DNA of 64,000 nt from assembly GCA_945879625.1 (NCBI GenBank), contig CAMCVA010000001.1, positions 124,001-188,000 on the forward strand, written 5' to 3'. This document shows positions 1 to 6,325 of the stretch, piece by piece. The stretch's first letter is position 1. Every line of letters begins with the position of its first letter. The translations under genes and the position numbers were made by a program. The notes under the pieces were generated by a model. It searched no databases, was not told where the DNA came from, and saw only the letters and a program-made list of their open reading frames with translations. Source of the stretch: Flavobacterium psychrophilum. Lineage in GTDB: Bacteria; Bacteroidota; Bacteroidia; Flavobacteriales; Flavobacteriaceae.

Positions 1-118
1 CTGAAGCTCCAATGATCAATTGCAATTCAAGTTGTGGATGATTTTTAACAGCCATCATGACTGATTTTATACTACTATAGTTGGCTCTACTACCAACAAA
101 AACACAAATTTTTTTCAT
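1..118 (-). CDS. neuC: UDP-GlcNAc 2-epimerase (NeuC-like), partial
   Basis: Only the first 39 codons are in the window; the gene runs off the left edge. The reverse-strand ATG is at 118-116, 18 bases after the neuB-like stop. The encoded N-terminus is a beta strand followed by GSRANYSSI, which matches the first Rossmann loop (GTRAEY-like) of UDP-N-acetylglucosamine 2-epimerases of the NeuC/WecB family. These make ManNAc or a related sugar from UDP-GlcNAc, the precursor for the NeuB reaction. Position directly after neuB in the same direction supports a nonulosonic-acid operon. Too little sequence is present to say which sugar is made. Confidence 0.65.
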   Translation of the reverse strand, partial: MKKICVFVGSRANYSSIKSVMMAVKNHPQLELQLIIGAS

Positions 119-136
119 TTTTATATTTCTTATAGA

Positions 137-1135
137 TTATTGAAGCTGGCTGTATTCGATCTTTACGTTAGCCTGTATTGTACTTTTAACTATTCTTCCA
201 ATTATATTTTTAAATTCTTTTGCTGGTATTCCATCACCTGGCTTTTTATATGCAATGTCTTCTGATGAAATAATATGACCTGCAGATAATATTTTTGTAG
301 ATACTATAGATTTTTCAAAAACAAATTTCATATTACCAAGGTCTTTTACCTTTTCATCTTTATCAATTTTAAAATTCATGGCAAGCTCAGCTGCACGAAT
401 ATTATCGACCATGTGTTTAAACTCTTCTGGCTCAGTTGAGTTTTTTGCATCACTTCCATACATTAATTTTGAAAGTGTAAAATGTTTTTCTACTATAGTG
501 GCGCCAAACACTACTGCTGTTAGAGGAACACCTATTCCTAATGTATGATCCGAAAAACCAACTTTACATTTGTAACGCTCTTTAATTTCTAGCATCACAT
601 TTAAGCCTGCATTTTCTGGCTTACAAGGATATTCTGAAGTACATTGTAAAATGGTAAGTTTATCTTTATCTTTAAAAACAGCAACCGCGCTGTCCAATTC
701 CTCCCAAGAACTCATTCCGCTAGAAAGTATTACTTTTTTACCTGTTTTATCAATAAGTTCTAAAAGCGGAATATTACTAACTTCACCAGAAGGTATTTTA
801 AACGTTGATACACCGAGATCCATTAATAAATCAACAGCCTCTGAAGAAAAAGGTGATGAAAAAAAATCTACATCACACTCTTGTTCAGCATAATCTTTTA
901 AAATTTTATATTGTTCAAGATTAAATGCTGTTCGTTCAAAATACTCTTTTCTTGATTCGTCTTTAAAATAAGCAGGATTAGGAGCACTTGATAAACTTTC
1001 TGCCTCAAAAATATGAGTTTGAAACTTGACAGCATCTGCACCACAATCAGCAGCAGCTTTAATGAATTGTTTAGCTAAGCCCACTGAGCCCTCGTGTGTA
1101 TTACCTATTTCTGCTATGATATATGTTTTTTCCAT
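137..1135 (-). CDS. neuB: N-acetylneuraminate synthase family protein (NeuB-like)
   Basis: Encodes 332 residues, a usual length for NeuB. NeuB enzymes condense phosphoenolpyruvate with a hexosamine (ManNAc or a bacillosamine-type sugar) to give a nonulosonic acid for surface glycans. The TIM-barrel domain fills about residues 1-245 with IIAEIGNTHEG at the start, GADAVKFQT, FKIPSGE, SDHTLGIG and VEKHFT, all typical of the family. The last 60 residues form an antifreeze-like SAF domain (SIVSTKILSAGHIISSEDI). The start is the ATG at 1135. It is followed 18 bases later by the NeuC-like gene. Sequence alone does not separate sialic, legionaminic and pseudaminic acid synthases, so the product stays at family level. 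Confidence 0.9.
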   Translation of the reverse strand: MEKTYIIAEIGNTHEGSVGLAKQFIKAAADCGADAVKFQTHIFEAESLSSAPNPAYFKDESRKEYFERTAFNLEQYKILKDYAEQECDVDFFSSPFSSEAVDLLMDLGVSTFKIPSGEVSNIPLLELIDKTGKKVILSSGMSSWEELDSAVAVFKDKDKLTILQCTSEYPCKPENAGLNVMLEIKERYKCKVGFSDHTLGIGVPLTAVVFGATIVEKHFTLSKLMYGSDAKNSTEPEEFKHMVDNIRAAELAMNFKIDKDEKVKDLGNMKFVFEKSIVSTKILSAGHIISSEDIAYKKPGDGIPAKEFKNIIGRIVKSTIQANVKIEYSQLQ

Positions 1136-1289
1136 AAAATTTATATTTTTGAATGTTTTAATTTATCATTCTAATTTTTGATGTTATAAAAAATATTTGT
1201 AATTTTTTTGTTTTTTTAAAGCTTCGCCCCGTCAGTCACATTTAGCAACCAACAAGGGAGTTGTTCGATTGAGCCCAAAAGGGCCTTTT

Positions 1290-1796
1290 TTATTCTTTTT
1301 CAAACACCACTAAGCCATCGCCTTGAAAGGCTGTGGTGGTGGTGAATTTTATTTTCTTTTTTATTTCAGCTTCAATTTTTGGGACCAATTGTTCCAAATA
1401 ATCTTGGTTAATGTTCGGCCCTTCCACAACCACTTCAATGACATCACTGGCAATACCGTGCGCAAAACTCCCCGTAATCCATACCCGATCTACCTCACCC
1501 ATGCGTTCCAAGATGGTATCCACAATGGCGTCTATGCCCACATATTTGCGGACAATTTGGCGTAATAAATGGTAAAAAGGATGTTGGCTATTGGCCTGGT
1601 AGGTAATTTTATGCTCGTCGCCTCTGCGCAAGATAATTCCAGCTTCGGTTAAGTTGTTGAGCTCTTTGCGGATGGCATTAGTCGATTCATTCATCTCAAC
1701 AGCTAAACCTCGAAGATAGCCTTCATTGGCCACATTGATGAAAAATTTCACCAGGAGGCGCAAACGGGTTTTAGAGGTAATTAATTCGGCTAGCAT
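1290..1796 (-). CDS. Winged-helix protein with degenerate nucleotidyltransferase domain
   Basis: A 168-residue protein. Residues 1-70 form an ArsR-like winged helix (LRGLAVEMNESTNAIRKELN, then LTEAGIILRRGD). Residues about 85-168 look like a nucleotidyltransferase fold with the GSFAHG loop. The following acidic pair that should hold metal (DxD in active enzymes) reads SDVIEV, so catalysis is doubtful. Proteins with this layout are often found beside polysaccharide biosynthesis clusters in Bacteroidetes, which fits the neighbouring neuB gene; a regulatory role for surface glycan genes is inferred. It lies 154 bases upstream of neuB in the same direction. A small GGCCC hairpin sits just after its stop. 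Confidence 0.75.
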   Translation of the reverse strand: MLAELITSKTRLRLLVKFFINVANEGYLRGLAVEMNESTNAIRKELNNLTEAGIILRRGDEHKITYQANSQHPFYHLLRQIVRKYVGIDAIVDTILERMGEVDRVWITGSFAHGIASDVIEVVVEGPNINQDYLEQLVPKIEAEIKKKIKFTTTTAFQGDGLVVFEKE

Positions 1797-1878
1797 ATCA
1801 TGGGGATGAAATGAGTAACAAAAGTACTCAATTTGTTTTTATAAATGTTAAGGAAATGTGAAGTTTATTTGTTTTTTA

Positions 1879-1913
1879 GCGTTCTGCTGACAGCTATTAG
1901 CTTTCAGCGTACT
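1879..1913. repeat. Heptanucleotide tandem tract, five units
   Basis: Five consecutive 7-base units all begin with GC (GCTGACA, GCTATTA, GCTTTCA and two variants). The same unit type recurs at 3106-3140. The phase is exact through all five units. Confidence 0.65.
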
Positions 1914-1931
1914 TTGTATATTTCTACAACT

Positions 1932-1947
1932 CCCCTCTCGAGAGGGG
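1932..1947. repeat. Perfect 16-bp palindrome
   Basis: CCCCTCTCGAGAGGGG is a perfect inverted repeat without spacer, followed by a G-rich run. It resembles dispersed G/C-rich intergenic repeats. As RNA it could not form a tight hairpin without losing central pairs. Its role is unknown. Confidence 0.55.
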
Positions 1948-1967
1948 CTGGGGGTGTGTTTTTATGA

Positions 1968-2002
1968 GTTGTAAGTTAACGGTTGACAGTTTAAAGTGGT
2001 TC
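1968..2002. repeat. Heptanucleotide tandem tract, GTT-type units
   Basis: Four clear 7-base units (GTTGTAA, GTTAACG, GTTGACA, GTTTAAA) and a fifth degenerate one. The GTT-type unit recurs at 28869-28917, and one unit, GTTAACG, is identical there. Confidence 0.6.
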
Positions 2003-2035
2003 TTAGTAAACACGATAATTCAAAAATCATCCCGA

Positions 2036-2049
2036 AGTTCCGGTACTCG
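2036..2049 (+). repeat. Left direct repeat flanking mntA-hepT
   Basis: AGTTCCGGTACTCG here and AGTTACGGTACTCG at 2844-2857 match at 13 of 14 bases in the same orientation, one on each side of the toxin-antitoxin pair. They may be target-site-like repeats or members of a dispersed intergenic family. Confidence 0.55.
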
Positions 2050-2121
2050 AATGTTCATGATGAAAGTTCGTCAAAAAAACAGCAACGGTTATCGACAACT
2101 AAAAAGTTATATCTTAGCAAG

Positions 2122-2457
2122 ATGAATTTGAAAGAGACCATACAAGTTAACTCAAATGAGTTTTTATCATTGTGTAAAAGTCATGATGTGAAAACCTTGT
2201 ATGCTTTTGGTTCATCAACAACTGGTAAATTTAAAGAGGAATCAAGTGATATTGATTTGCTTGTTGAACTTGAAACAAAAGATCCCATTAAACGCGGTGA
2301 GAACCTACTAGATTTATGGGATAAATTTGAAAGTTTCTTTCAAAGAAAAGTCGACCTACTAACTAATTCTTCAATAAGAAATCCTATACTTAGAAAAAGT
2401 ATTGATTCTTCAAAAATATTAATTTATGACGGAAAAGAGCACAAAGTATCTTTCTGA
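2122..2457 (+). CDS. mntA: MntA-type minimal nucleotidyltransferase antitoxin
   Basis: Encodes 111 residues from the ATG at 2122. The frame is open from 1996, but the extra residues come from repeat DNA. The core FGSSTTGKFKEESSDIDLLV has the Gly-Ser loop and the Asp-x-Asp metal pair of minimal nucleotidyltransferases. In characterised HepT/MntA systems MntA adds AMP groups to a tyrosine of the HEPN toxin and so silences it. The next gene overlaps this one by 32 bases in another frame and encodes the HEPN partner, the classic order. The spacing between GS and DxD is eleven residues, one longer than the commonly quoted motif. Assignment as antitoxin rests on family knowledge and gene order. Confidence 0.85.
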   Translation: MNLKETIQVNSNEFLSLCKSHDVKTLYAFGSSTTGKFKEESSDIDLLVELETKDPIKRGENLLDLWDKFESFFQRKVDLLTNSSIRNPILRKSIDSSKILIYDGKEHKVSF

Positions 2458-2755
2458 TATTTTAATGGCAATTGAATTAATCGAAGAATTTATTGTTGAC
2501 GACAAAGATTTTACGCTATACGATCAAGACAGAAAAACGCAAAGTGCTGTTGAGCGTCAATTGGCAATAATTGGTGAAGCGTTAAATCAACTTAAAAAGC
2601 TAAAACCAGAAATCGAAATCGAAAATGACAAGCAAATTATTAGTTTTAGAAATAGATTGGTACATGCATATGACAGTCTAGATAATTCAATGATTTGGGC
2701 AATAATCAGCAAACATTTATCTCCCTTAAAAATTGAAATTCAGAAATTGATGTAA
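2426..2755 (+). CDS. hepT: HepT-type HEPN ribonuclease toxin (DUF86)
   Basis: Encodes 109 helical residues, the usual DUF86/HepT length. The motif FRNRLVHAYD near residue 75-84 gives Arg-x4-His-x-Tyr, the HEPN RNase active site; the tyrosine is the residue AMPylated by MntA in studied systems. Earlier VERQLAIIGEALNQL matches the conserved helix of the family. Its ATG at 2426 lies inside mntA with a 32-base overlap, so the two are translationally coupled. All active residues are present, so the toxin should be functional unless neutralised. The pair sits in repeat-rich DNA between short direct repeats, which suggests an acquired module. Confidence 0.88.
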   Translation: MTEKSTKYLSDILMAIELIEEFIVDDKDFTLYDQDRKTQSAVERQLAIIGEALNQLKKLKPEIEIENDKQIISFRNRLVHAYDSLDNSMIWAIISKHLSPLKIEIQKLM

Positions 2756-2843
2756 CGATTGATCCGAGTCACCGCTTGCTTTAAGAATTTGATTACAATC
2801 CCTTTTTTGTAACATAGGCATTTGATTCGCCTGCTCGTGCCGG

Positions 2844-2857
2844 AGTTACGGTACTCG
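2844..2857 (+). repeat. Right direct repeat flanking mntA-hepT
   Basis: AGTTACGGTACTCG, one mismatch from the copy at 2036-2049, same orientation. The two copies are 808 bases apart and bracket the toxin-antitoxin pair. Confidence 0.55.
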
Positions 2858-2911
2858 GGTCAACTTTTGACTTTTGATCATCTTTCCTCTCGCAAAGGCG
2901 CTAAGGCGCAA

Positions 2912-2929
2912 ACCTGTCTGCCGACAGGT
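2912..2929. repeat. Short inverted repeat ACCTGTC/GACAGGT
   Basis: Seven-base perfect arms around TGCC. It follows an AAGGCGCTAAGGCGC direct duplication (GGCGC repeated). It looks like a dispersed intergenic element rather than a terminator, since no T-run follows. Confidence 0.5.
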
Positions 2930-2952
2930 AAAGAATCGCTTCGCTCATTTTG

Positions 2953-2968
2953 TCCCGAAGAGTCGGGA
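2953..2968. repeat. TCCCGA/TCGGGA dispersed palindrome
   Basis: TCCCGA-AGAG-TCGGGA. Close relatives lie at 3055-3068 (CCCGA-AGCG-TCGGG) and 50862-50877 (TCCCGA-GACT-TCGGGA). The terminator at 27091-27121 uses the same arms with a T-run. Confidence 0.55.
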
Positions 2969-3054
2969 TTGCAACACAGATCGAAGAAATTTCTAAAATT
3001 GAAAAAATCTTATTTATTTCACTAATTTTTCAAATATGTGCTGCGAAAATTGGC

Positions 3055-3068
3055 CCCGAAGCGTCGGG
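3055..3068. repeat. CCCGA/TCGGG dispersed palindrome
   Basis: Second member of the same palindrome type, about 100 bases after the first, with a four-base loop AGCG. Confidence 0.5.
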
Positions 3069-3105
3069 ATTCAGAATTGGAATTTATTAAATTGGTGCAT
3101 TCGTG

Positions 3106-3140
3106 GCTAATCGCTGATTGCTAACAGCTGACAGCTTTAG
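3106..3140. repeat. Heptanucleotide tandem tract, GCT-type units
   Basis: Five in-phase 7-base units: GCTAATC, GCTGATT, GCTAACA, GCTGACA, GCTTTAG. The unit GCTGACA is identical to one in the tract at 1879-1913, on the other side of the toxin-antitoxin pair. Confidence 0.65.
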
Positions 3141-3175
3141 CACAAAAACCCCTACATTTAACAAAAATTTCCACC

Positions 3176-3652
3176 ATGAACAAATACCTTAAAATTGCGA
3201 TTTTTGTAGCGAGTTGTTTGGCTATTGGCTACCTCTCGGGTTTGGTGACGCGCGAAGCAATTCCTACCTGGTATGCTACCTTGGTAAAACCGAGTTTCAA
3301 TCCGCCCAATTGGGTGTTTGCGCCGGTGTGGAGTAGTTTGTATTTGGCTATGGGTGTGGCTGCAGGTTTGGCTTGGAGCCGAATGGATTACGAGCCAGTA
3401 GCCGTTAAAAAAGCACTGCGGTTTTTCTGGATTCAGTTGGGATTAAACGCCTTGTGGTCAATCTTATTTTTTGGACTGCACAACCCACTTTTGGCATTAC
3501 TCGAAATCGTGTTGTTGTGGTTGATGATTTATGAAACTTGGACGCAATTTCGACACATTCACAAAGTAGCTGGCTATTTATTGGTACCCTATTTGCTCTG
3601 GGTGAGTTTTGCCAGTGCACTCAACGCGAGCATTTGGTGGTTAAACCGCTAA
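3176..3652 (+). CDS. tspO: TspO/MBR family protein
   Basis: A 158-residue integral membrane protein with five predicted transmembrane helices, the full length of bacterial TspO. Family features are visible: WYATLVKPSFNPPNWVFAPVW in the first loop and helix II, a high tryptophan content, and ALNASIWW-type residues in helix V. TspO proteins bind porphyrins and influence tetrapyrrole handling and stress responses; the role here is inferred from family only. Its stop overlaps the end of the convergent flavoprotein gene by 12 bases, so the two transcripts must run into each other. Upstream DNA is a heptanucleotide repeat with no recognisable promoter. Confidence 0.92.
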   Translation: MNKYLKIAIFVASCLAIGYLSGLVTREAIPTWYATLVKPSFNPPNWVFAPVWSSLYLAMGVAAGLAWSRMDYEPVAVKKALRFFWIQLGLNALWSILFFGLHNPLLALLEIVLLWLMIYETWTQFRHIHKVAGYLLVPYLLWVSFASALNASIWWLNR

Positions 3653-4867
3653 ATTTTCGACAATGGCTTTGGCAGCAATAAAGCCCGAAGTCCAGGCATT
3701 CTGAAAATTAAATCCGCCTGTGATGGCATCCACATCTACGATTTCTCCAGCAAGATAAAGTGATGGATAGCGTTTGCTTTGCATGGTTTTAAACTGCACT
3801 TCTTTCAAGTCAATTCCGCCGGCTGTCACAAATTCTTCCTTAAATGTGCTTTTTCCATTGACCTTAAATTGGCAATTACACAACTGTTCGGCCAATTGTT
3901 GGAGCTGTATTTTAGTGCTATCGGCCCATTTGGTCTGTTCCTGAAATCCGGCTGCACTGGTAAGACTTTCCCACAAGCGATTGGGTAATTCAAAAGGCGA
4001 TTTGCTTTGTACCGCACGTTTGGCCAATTCGGTTCGAAATCGCTGCAATTGCCCCAAGGTTTGCTCCAACGTTTGCTCGGGCAACCAATTAATCTGAACC
4101 GTAAATTGGTACTGCTTTTCGGCCAACAATCGAGCGCCCCAGGCTGATAAACGCAACACTGCCGGTCCGCTCATGCCCCAATGGGTAATAAGCAAAGGCC
4201 CGGTTTCTTGCAGTTTGGTTCCTACTACTGCAATTTGCACCTGGGTAGAAACCCCCATCAAATTGGCTATACGCGGGTCTTTGCAATTGAAGGTAAATAG
4301 CGAAGGAACAGGCACAACCATTTGGTGTCCCAAGGACTGAAGCATCTCCCAAATTTTGGGATTGCTGCCGGTAGCCAGTAGCAGTTGATCACAGCTAAAA
4401 TTGCCTGTTACTGTATGGATTCTCCAACCCGTTTCTTGTGGTAAAATTTCCTGCACCGATTGTCCTAACAACACCTGAATACCCAATTTTTTGGCTGATT
4501 GCGTGAAACAACTCACGATAGTTTCCGACGAATTCGACAGCGGAAACATCCGTCCATCTGCCTCGGTTTTAAGTTCCACTCCATGCTGGGCAAACCACTC
4601 AACCGTATCGCCCGAACAAAACTGATGAAAAGGCCCGCGCAATTCACGTTCGCCTCGCGGGTAATTTTTCACCAAAGCATTGGGTTCAAAACAGGCATGC
4701 GTCACGTTACAACGTCCACCGCCTGAAATACGCACCTTGCCGAGCACTTCTTGTCCGCGTTCGAGTATAGCAATGCGCATACCGGGGTGATTTTCGGCAC
4801 AATTGATAGCCGTAAAAAATCCAGCAGCTCCGCCGCCCACTACTACAAGATCAAAATGATTAGACAT
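3641..4867 (-). CDS. BaiN/HI0933-type NAD(P)/FAD-dependent oxidoreductase
   Basis: Encodes 408 residues. The N-terminus LVVVGGGAAGFFTAINCAE is a dinucleotide-binding GxGxxG fold, followed by GKVRISGGGRCNVTH, a hallmark of the HI0933/BaiN flavoprotein family. The C-terminus FVTAGGIDLKEV and LYLAGEIVDVDAITGGFNFQ are the conserved FAD-contacting segments. The family is widespread and mostly uncharacterised; BaiN was linked to bile-acid dehydroxylation in clostridia, which should not be carried over here. Length and motifs are complete. The end overlaps the convergent tspO stop by 12 bases. The next gene downstream of its start is the leftward amylase, so it is probably transcribed separately or at the tail of the maltose run. 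Confidence 0.88.
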   Translation of the reverse strand: MSNHFDLVVVGGGAAGFFTAINCAENHPGMRIAILERGQEVLGKVRISGGGRCNVTHACFEPNALVKNYPRGERELRGPFHQFCSGDTVEWFAQHGVELKTEADGRMFPLSNSSETIVSCFTQSAKKLGIQVLLGQSVQEILPQETGWRIHTVTGNFSCDQLLLATGSNPKIWEMLQSLGHQMVVPVPSLFTFNCKDPRIANLMGVSTQVQIAVVGTKLQETGPLLITHWGMSGPAVLRLSAWGARLLAEKQYQFTVQINWLPEQTLEQTLGQLQRFRTELAKRAVQSKSPFELPNRLWESLTSAAGFQEQTKWADSTKIQLQQLAEQLCNCQFKVNGKSTFKEEFVTAGGIDLKEVQFKTMQSKRYPSLYLAGEIVDVDAITGGFNFQNAWTSGFIAAKAIVENLAV

Positions 4868-4926
4868 GAAATTGGGTTAAAAAAAATAGCGCTGCTAAAT
4901 TACTTGAGCAGCGCCATCTTTTGTTG

Positions 4927-6324
4927 TTATTGCACGAATATTTTGTACTCCCAAGGCTTAAAACTGTGGGATTGATCTTTGGCCAGTTTGATTTTTTCGC
5001 CGCTCATGTAATCGGCATAATTTCCTTCAATTGGGAATGTAAACGTGGTTGGTTTTTTGCTCATATTGGCCACATATATTACTTTTTTACCGTCTTTTTC
5101 ACGCACAAAAGCCAAGATATTGGTGTCGTTTGAGGTGGCCAAACGCAAGTAGCTCGCTTTTACTTTTCCGCCGTGCAAGGCCACATTATTGGTTTTTAAA
5201 GTTCCCAATTTTTCGTAGATCGCTCCCATTTTACCCACAGTATGCGGAATGGTATCTTTCTCAAAAAAGCGCAGGCGTTTTTTCAAGTCGTATTCTTGTC
5301 CGTTGTAAATCAACGGCATTCCCGGCATGGTATAACTCAAGGCCGCAAAAGTTTCTACCGCATCGCCCATGCGCTCGTATTCTGTTCCGTTCCACGAATT
5401 CTCGTCGTGGTTGGACGTAAAGTTCATGTTGATGTCGTCTTTTTGCAAGACCGTATCAATTTTGGTCATGTAGGCGTCAAAGTCTTTTACGGTTTTCTCG
5501 CCTTTTGCAATTTGGTTATACAAATGGTGGGCTTCCCAACCGTATTGCATGTCAAATGCATTTTTCAACAACTCCGGTTTCTCTGCCTCGGCCAAGAAGA
5601 AAATCGGTTTTACTTTGTTTAATTCTACCCGAGTGGCATCCCAAAAATCGGTTGGCACTTCACCGGCTACGTCACAACGGAATCCGTCAACATTTAAATC
5701 GGTAAGCCAGTATTTCATGTCGTCTACCATTGCTTTGCGCATGGCCTTGTTGTTGAAGTCCAACTCCACTACATCGGTCCAATCAAAAGGCGCTATCATT
5801 TTTCCTGCTTTATCGCGTGTGTAAAAGTCGTTGTGTTGCTCCACCCATGGATGATCCCAAGCGGTGTGGTTGGCAACCCAGTCTAAAATAACATAGATGC
5901 CGTTTTCGTGAGCCGTTTGGACTAATTTGGCAAAATCGGCTTTGGTTCCAAATTTTGAGTTGATGCTGCGGTAATCTTTTACCGAATAATAACTACCCAA
6001 GTATTTTTCTTTTTCTGTTAGATCGGTGATTTGTTCAATGGAGGTGTCCCCTTTGGCTTTGCGGTTTTTGTACCCAATTTCATGTATCGGCATGAGCCAC
6101 AAAATTTTTACGCCCATTTCTTTCAACTTGGGAATGTCAGTTGTAAAAGCATTGAATGTCCCTTCGGGCGAATATTGCCTGATATTTACTTCATAAATCA
6201 CGGCGTTGTCGGCCAATTCCGGGGTGATTGCGGCAATATCGGCAGATGCTTTTGGGGTTTCTTCGGCTTTTTTACAACTTAAAATTCCTAGTGCAACGCA
6301 CAGGAGTAGGACTACTTTTTTCAT
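4927..6324 (-). CDS. GH13 alpha-amylase family lipoprotein
   Basis: Encodes 465 residues with a lipoprotein signal (GILSC, lipid-bearing Cys17) followed by KKAEE, which could act as a surface-export signal. The GH13 barrel has all catalytic regions: WVANHT (region I), DGFRCDV with nucleophile Asp218, FLAEAE with the likely acid/base Glu246, and SNHDEN with Asp307. PGMPLIYNGQEY and a short C-terminal all-beta domain complete a compact amylase. It should cut alpha-1,4-glucan or maltodextrin at the outer membrane. It is the last gene of the leftward maltose run, only one base after the preceding amylase gene, which indicates one operon. Confidence 0.93.
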   Translation of the reverse strand: MKKVVLLLCVALGILSCKKAEETPKASADIAAITPELADNAVIYEVNIRQYSPEGTFNAFTTDIPKLKEMGVKILWLMPIHEIGYKNRKAKGDTSIEQITDLTEKEKYLGSYYSVKDYRSINSKFGTKADFAKLVQTAHENGIYVILDWVANHTAWDHPWVEQHNDFYTRDKAGKMIAPFDWTDVVELDFNNKAMRKAMVDDMKYWLTDLNVDGFRCDVAGEVPTDFWDATRVELNKVKPIFFLAEAEKPELLKNAFDMQYGWEAHHLYNQIAKGEKTVKDFDAYMTKIDTVLQKDDINMNFTSNHDENSWNGTEYERMGDAVETFAALSYTMPGMPLIYNGQEYDLKKRLRFFEKDTIPHTVGKMGAIYEKLGTLKTNNVALHGGKVKASYLRLATSNDTNILAFVREKDGKKVIYVANMSKKPTTFTFPIEGNYADYMSGEKIKLAKDQSHSFKPWEYKIFVQ

Positions 6325-6325
6325 G

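Larger units (their letters stand above)
1797..2121. other. Repeat-rich intergenic region before mntA
   Basis: No gene is supported in this 325-base stretch. It holds two heptanucleotide tandem tracts (1879-1913 and 1968-2002), a perfect 16-base palindrome (1932-1947) and one copy of a 14-base direct repeat (2036-2049) that recurs after hepT. An open frame reads into mntA from 1996, but its residues before the ATG at 2122 cross the repeat and do not look like protein. Confidence 0.6.
2756..3175. other. Repeat-rich intergenic region before tspO
   Basis: No gene is supported in 420 bases. It contains the second 14-base direct repeat (2844-2857), an inverted repeat ACCTGTC-TGCC-GACAGGT at 2912-2929, two CCCGA/TCGGG palindromes (2953-2968, 3055-3068) and a heptanucleotide tract (3106-3140). 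A 67-codon open frame at 2822 is made of these repeats and is not counted as a gene. Confidence 0.6.

Noticed and set aside
1271..1296. Terminator after the winged-helix gene
   Set aside because: The GCCCAAAAGGGC hairpin has its T-run on the strand opposite to the gene, so it does not fit as a terminator for it, and no rightward gene precedes it.
1996..2121. N-terminal extension of mntA
   Set aside because: The extra 42 codons come from repeat DNA (direct repeat and heptads), and the conserved domain starts after the ATG at 2122.
2822..3025. 67-codon rightward open frame after hepT
   Set aside because: It is composed of the intergenic repeats and palindromes listed here and shows no protein-like features.
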